Shown one piece after another: positions 61,657-64,000 of a stretch of DNA of 64,000 nt. The translations under genes were made by a program, and so were the position numbers. This stretch comes from Bacillota bacterium. GTDB lineage: Bacteria; Bacillota; Clostridia; Acetivibrionales; JAEXSP01. Position 1 is the first letter of the stretch. Every line of letters starts with the position of its first letter. The notes under the pieces are model-generated. The model did not search any database. It was not told the origin of the DNA and saw only the letters and a list, made by a program, of their open reading frames with translations. Location: NCBI GenBank assembly GCA_023453795.1, contig JAEXSP010000015.1, positions 124,001 to 188,000 on the forward strand, read 5' to 3'.

Positions 61657-61720
61657 AAAAAATTAAATCCGGTTTACAAAAACCGGACTAATACTAAATT
61701 TACCATATAATACCTGCAAT
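61657..61720 (-). repeat. 64-bp repeat, copy 2 (terminator-bearing)
   Basis: Second copy of the repeat at 56571-56634. Its hairpin TCCGGTTT..AAACCGGA lies 28 bases after the MarR gene stop and terminates that gene. Together the copies bound a 5.0-kb block. Confidence 0.85.
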
Positions 61721-61747
61721 AAGGAATTGTAAAATTTGCTGCGCAGG

Positions 61748-62203
61748 TCAGCACTTACCGTTGCAGCACTTACTTTGATCAATAGCAGCCATTAATATTT
61801 TCAGGCTATCCATTACCTGCTCCTTCTTTGTTTCGGGAATACAATCGAATATACTTTTAAAATATTCGTTCATTCCATTCTCTATTTCCTCATATATCCT
61901 TATGCCTTCAGGTGTAAGAGAAATAGAAACAAACCTTCTATCCTGAGGATCAAGTTCTCTGGCCGCAAGACCGGATTTTACCAGATTGTTTACAGTTCTG
62001 CTCATTGTGCTGCTGTCAAGAGTTAAAAGCTCGGAAAGTCTATTTAATGAAATTGCCTTTTCCCGTCCAATTTCCACTATGGCATGGCATTGAGCCATTG
62101 TTATGCTGCAGCATGACATTTGATTATCGTTAAGTAATCCAAGTTTTCTTTCAAGCAATCTTACAAGATTTCTTAATTCCAGCGTATTATTTTCTTTGCC
62201 CAT
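61748..62203 (-). CDS. MarR-family regulator with Cys motifs
   Basis: A 151-residue winged-helix regulator. The HTH region is LNRLSELLTLDSSTMSRTVNNLVKSGLAARELDPQDRR, with the DPQDRRF wing typical of MarR. Unusual cysteines occur at C31-C32 and C39 (SCCSITMAQCHAI) and at the C-terminus (KCCNGKC), which suggests metal or thiol sensing. Since it lies beside hgcAB it might control them, perhaps in response to mercury or arsenic; this is an inference. The start at 62203 follows GGAGG seven bases upstream. Confidence 0.9.
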   Translation of the reverse strand: MGKENNTLELRNLVRLLERKLGLLNDNQMSCCSITMAQCHAIVEIGREKAISLNRLSELLTLDSSTMSRTVNNLVKSGLAARELDPQDRRFVSISLTPEGIRIYEEIENGMNEYFKSIFDCIPETKKEQVMDSLKILMAAIDQSKCCNGKC

Positions 62204-62236
62204 TCCCAGCCTCCGCAACGGAAGTTTTTCTTTTTA

Positions 62237-62266
62237 ACTGTAAACTTTCAAATGGTCAGTTGTCAA
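62237..62266 (-). promoter_or_regulatory. Promoter of the MarR gene
   Basis: On the minus strand a perfect TTGACA (62261-62266), 18 bp, TACAGT (62237-62242). A TGGT..ACCA pair flanks the -35 box. Confidence 0.5.
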
Positions 62267-62354
62267 CCAGCAGTGCATTCTCAAATTACCTATGTATAGA
62301 AAATCCGCGAATTCGCAGGGACTTTCATCTAGTAAAGTTATACCGGCCTATGGC

Positions 62355-62648
62355 TTAGCAGCATCCGGAATCTCCGCCGCAGTTCGGATTTTCCCCATTT
62401 AAAATACCGCTGATGACATAAGACGCACACCCAACACCCTGTTTTACCCTTAGAGCACCGAAGGGACAGTTTTTGGTACAGGCACTGCATTCCATGCATA
62501 AATCCCTGTCAATTATTTCAGCCTTCCCGTTTGACAGCCTGAAAACATTATGAGGACACACATCTGTGCATTTGCCGCAGCCTGTGCATTTTTCCCTGTT
62601 TAGCTCAAGAGTTGAAACGTTTTTCAAATATTTGAATTTCACAAGCAT
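62355..62648 (-). CDS. hgcB: HgcB, ferredoxin partner in mercury methylation
   Basis: A 97-residue 2[4Fe-4S] ferredoxin. Cluster motifs CTGCGKCTDVCP (C21, 24, 27, 31) and CMECSACTKNCP (C51, 54, 57, 61). It has the HgcB-specific Cys in GVGC (C74) and a C-terminal Cys tail (C90, C96, C97), which bind mercury in known HgcB proteins. It passes electrons to the HgcA corrinoid. The gene starts 5 bases after hgcA. Confidence 0.94.
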   Translation of the reverse strand: MLVKFKYLKNVSTLELNREKCTGCGKCTDVCPHNVFRLSNGKAEIIDRDLCMECSACTKNCPFGALRVKQGVGCASYVISGILNGENPNCGGDSGCC

Positions 62649-62653
62649 CCCTC

Positions 62654-63754
62654 CTAAACGATAAGACGTACGATACTGCCTGCAGCAAGCAGCGCTATAC
62701 CCGCGCTTACAGCAGTTATCATAATCGGAACAGCAATTTTCATTTCCCTGTTTACCCCTGACCGCGATGTATATGTAGAGCAGCCTGTAAAATTCATTGC
62801 ATAATATGATGAAACTGTCGGCAATATTAATATAAATGAAATTGCTTTCATTAATTCATAAGTTGAAAGGTTCTGCCATCCATTTGCCAAAGTAAATACC
62901 GCCGCCCATAAAGCACCGATTAAAGCACCCTTGAAAGCAAATGCCCTTCCCGGAATCCATGGAAGAAGAATAGGAGTTGCCACACTTCCGGCAAACGCCG
63001 CCCCCAGATAGGCACAAAGATCCAAGGCCCCATATCTGCCGAAACCTATAGAGTTTAAAATAAACAGAACTCCAAAAATTATAAAGGAGGGCTTCAGAGC
63101 ATTTACAATTTCCATCGGAGTAAGGACAAGCCTGTCTAAAAATGTAAACCTGACAGTCCGCATGTCTTTATCGGCTGTCATGCCGCTATTGAGGAATTCT
63201 TTTAAATCATTTGCCCTTACAGGACCGTAAATGACCTTAAAGCCTGTATTCTTCTGCACTTCATGTGCTTCGACCCCCGGGGCGCCAAGCTGCGGCAGAA
63301 TAACGACCTTCTTTTTTACGATATCTGCAAGATGAGTAATACGTATGCGGTTAATTAGCTCACAGGTTCCGAAGGTACCTTTACCTGCAGCGCACCAAAC
63401 ATTGATGCCCTTCGTATCAAGCACCAGAATCCATGCGTCAACCCCGCCCAATTCACTTCTGAGTCTGTCGAAACTCATTTTGTAATTGGCAGTAACCAGG
63501 ATAGGAGAATTCTCCCCCGGACTGCCGACACAATAAAGGCCCGGATCAATTTTGTAGTTCATACGGTTAATGCCCCACCTTGCTTTCCATGAGCCTAATA
63601 TATCCTGAAAGCTTAGGGTTGCCGATATTTGTTTTATTTCACCGGCAGGTGTTTTTATCCTTCCTTTTACCCATTTTTCGTCTTTAACGCATGCTGTCTG
63701 ACTATTACAGCCGGTATTGACGCTGCAGGAACAGCCTGTGCTTGACCCTTCCAT
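62654..63754 (-). CDS. hgcA: HgcA, corrinoid methyltransferase for mercury methylation
   Basis: A 366-residue protein. The cap-helix motif N118-V-W-C-A-A-G-K (NVWCAAGKGTFGT), with the invariant Cys121 that ligates cobalt, is the diagnostic signature of HgcA. The N-terminal half is the corrinoid-binding domain; residues from about 200 hold five membrane helices. An extra N-terminal stretch carries four cysteines (CSCSVNTGCNSQTAC) and is unusual. HgcA and HgcB together turn Hg(II) into methylmercury in anaerobes. The start at 63754 follows GGGGTGG; the frame opens at 63787. Confidence 0.95.
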   Translation of the reverse strand: MEGSSTGCSCSVNTGCNSQTACVKDEKWVKGRIKTPAGEIKQISATLSFQDILGSWKARWGINRMNYKIDPGLYCVGSPGENSPILVTANYKMSFDRLRSELGGVDAWILVLDTKGINVWCAAGKGTFGTCELINRIRITHLADIVKKKVVILPQLGAPGVEAHEVQKNTGFKVIYGPVRANDLKEFLNSGMTADKDMRTVRFTFLDRLVLTPMEIVNALKPSFIIFGVLFILNSIGFGRYGALDLCAYLGAAFAGSVATPILLPWIPGRAFAFKGALIGALWAAVFTLANGWQNLSTYELMKAISFILILPTVSSYYAMNFTGCSTYTSRSGVNREMKIAVPIMITAVSAGIALLAAGSIVRLIV

Positions 63755-63782
63755 ATTTACCACCCCACTGTCCATTACTATT

Positions 63783-63797
63783 TGCAATTAATTTGCA
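63783..63797. promoter_or_regulatory. Short inverted repeat upstream of hgcA
   Basis: TGCAA-TTAAT-TTGCA lies 29 bases before the hgcA start. Its form would suit a MarR-type operator. A TATAAT occurs further upstream (about 63815) but lacks a good -35 box. Confidence 0.4.
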
Positions 63798-63863
63798 TCA
63801 TACATCTATTGTATTATAAAATATTTGTATAATGCAACTATTTTAAAAAATATATTAACATAC

Positions 63864-63912
63864 AAAAACCCCCCGATTAAACAGTTCGTTATCAATACTG
63901 TCTCTCGGGGGG
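63864..63912 (-). terminator. Terminator of the gene at the right edge
   Basis: CCCCCCGA (63869-63876) pairs with TCGGGGGG (63905-63912), with an inner ACAGT/ACTGT pairing; five Us follow on the minus strand. Confidence 0.92.
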
Positions 63913-63942
63913 AACGTTTCAAATCGCTGCAACCGCTTTATA

Positions 63943-64000
63943 CTACTTCAAATCACCCAAATCAAACGGCGTTTCCTGATATACATAATAATTCAACCAA
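63943..64000 (-). CDS. C-terminal end of an unidentified protein, partial
   Basis: The frame entering from the right edge codes for WLNYYVYQETPFDLGDLK and stops at TAG (63943-63945). It is followed by the terminator at 63864-63912. Eighteen residues are not enough to name it. Confidence 0.6.
   Translation of the reverse strand, partial: WLNYYVYQETPFDLGDLK

Overview
The window looks like a low-GC, spore-forming, plant-fibre-degrading Clostridium of the Ruminiclostridium/Acetivibrio kind. Evidence from the sequence: two enzymes with type I dockerins (a GDSL/SGNH hydrolase and a GH9 cellulase with CBM3), a SigI/RsgI sigma-anti-sigma pair of the type that controls cellulosome genes, SpoIIE with a Spo0A-style promoter, many AGGAGG ribosome-binding sites and AT-rich intergenic DNA. 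Species cannot be fixed from this window. The hgcAB pair at the right end (mercury methylation) narrows it to the minority of clostridia that carry these genes.

Layout. 1-13.9 kb: one long leftward gene train for arabinose-containing hemicellulose. It has two lipoprotein solute-binding proteins, two ABC permeases (no ATPase), GH43, a beta-lactamase-fold hydrolase, a DUF3237 protein, GH51 arabinofuranosidase, a small Cys-rich protein, and two tandem paralogous proteins that join a LacI-type sugar-binding domain to a histidine kinase (the second runs off the left edge). 14.2-15.5 kb: a lipoprotein, tadA and tRNA-Ser(CGA). 15.4-17.6 kb: a remnant integrated element bounded by a 58-bp duplication of the tRNA-Ser 3' end; it carries one AlbA/Schlafen-type regulator whose upstream region is packed with ATCGTTA heptamers.

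17.9-27.7 kb: a DUF6273 protein, a TetM/EF-G-like GTPase fused to a YacP/Rae1-type NYN nuclease, small membrane and secreted proteins, a RelA/SpoT-domain protein, a purple-acid-phosphatase-like enzyme, a SUKH protein and a dockerin-bearing SGNH hydrolase. 28.0-32.2 kb: a three-gene RiPP cluster: B12-binding radical SAM enzyme, SPASM radical SAM enzyme and a 202-residue precursor with 17 cysteines in a 17-residue repeat. 32.2-43.3 kb: an orphan YesM-type kinase facing a LipO-type binding protein, GH9-CBM3-dockerin cellulase, a secreted predicted cysteine-peptidase-fold protein, a VanZ-like protein, other membrane proteins and a methyltransferase.

43.5-46.8 kb: a divergent pair, a GHKL ATPase with a C-terminal PD-(D/E)xK-like nuclease and a DUF3800 protein, followed by a candidate small RNA and tRNA-Arg(CCG); this looks like a defence module. 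47-56.5 kb: corA, membrane proteins, spoIIE, a secreted discoidin/FN3 protein, rsgI and sigI. 56.6-61.7 kb: VanZ, an FtsX-type ABC transporter and a secreted small protein, the whole block bounded by two copies of a 64-bp terminator-bearing repeat. 61.7-63.8 kb: a Cys-rich MarR regulator, hgcB and hgcA. The last 58 bases hold the end of another leftward gene.

The best candidates for undescribed biology are the 17-Cys RiPP cluster, the GHKL-nuclease/DUF3800 pair, the ribosomal GTPase-NYN fusion, the repeat-bounded secreted-protein/ABC block and the small-RNA candidate near 46.4 kb.
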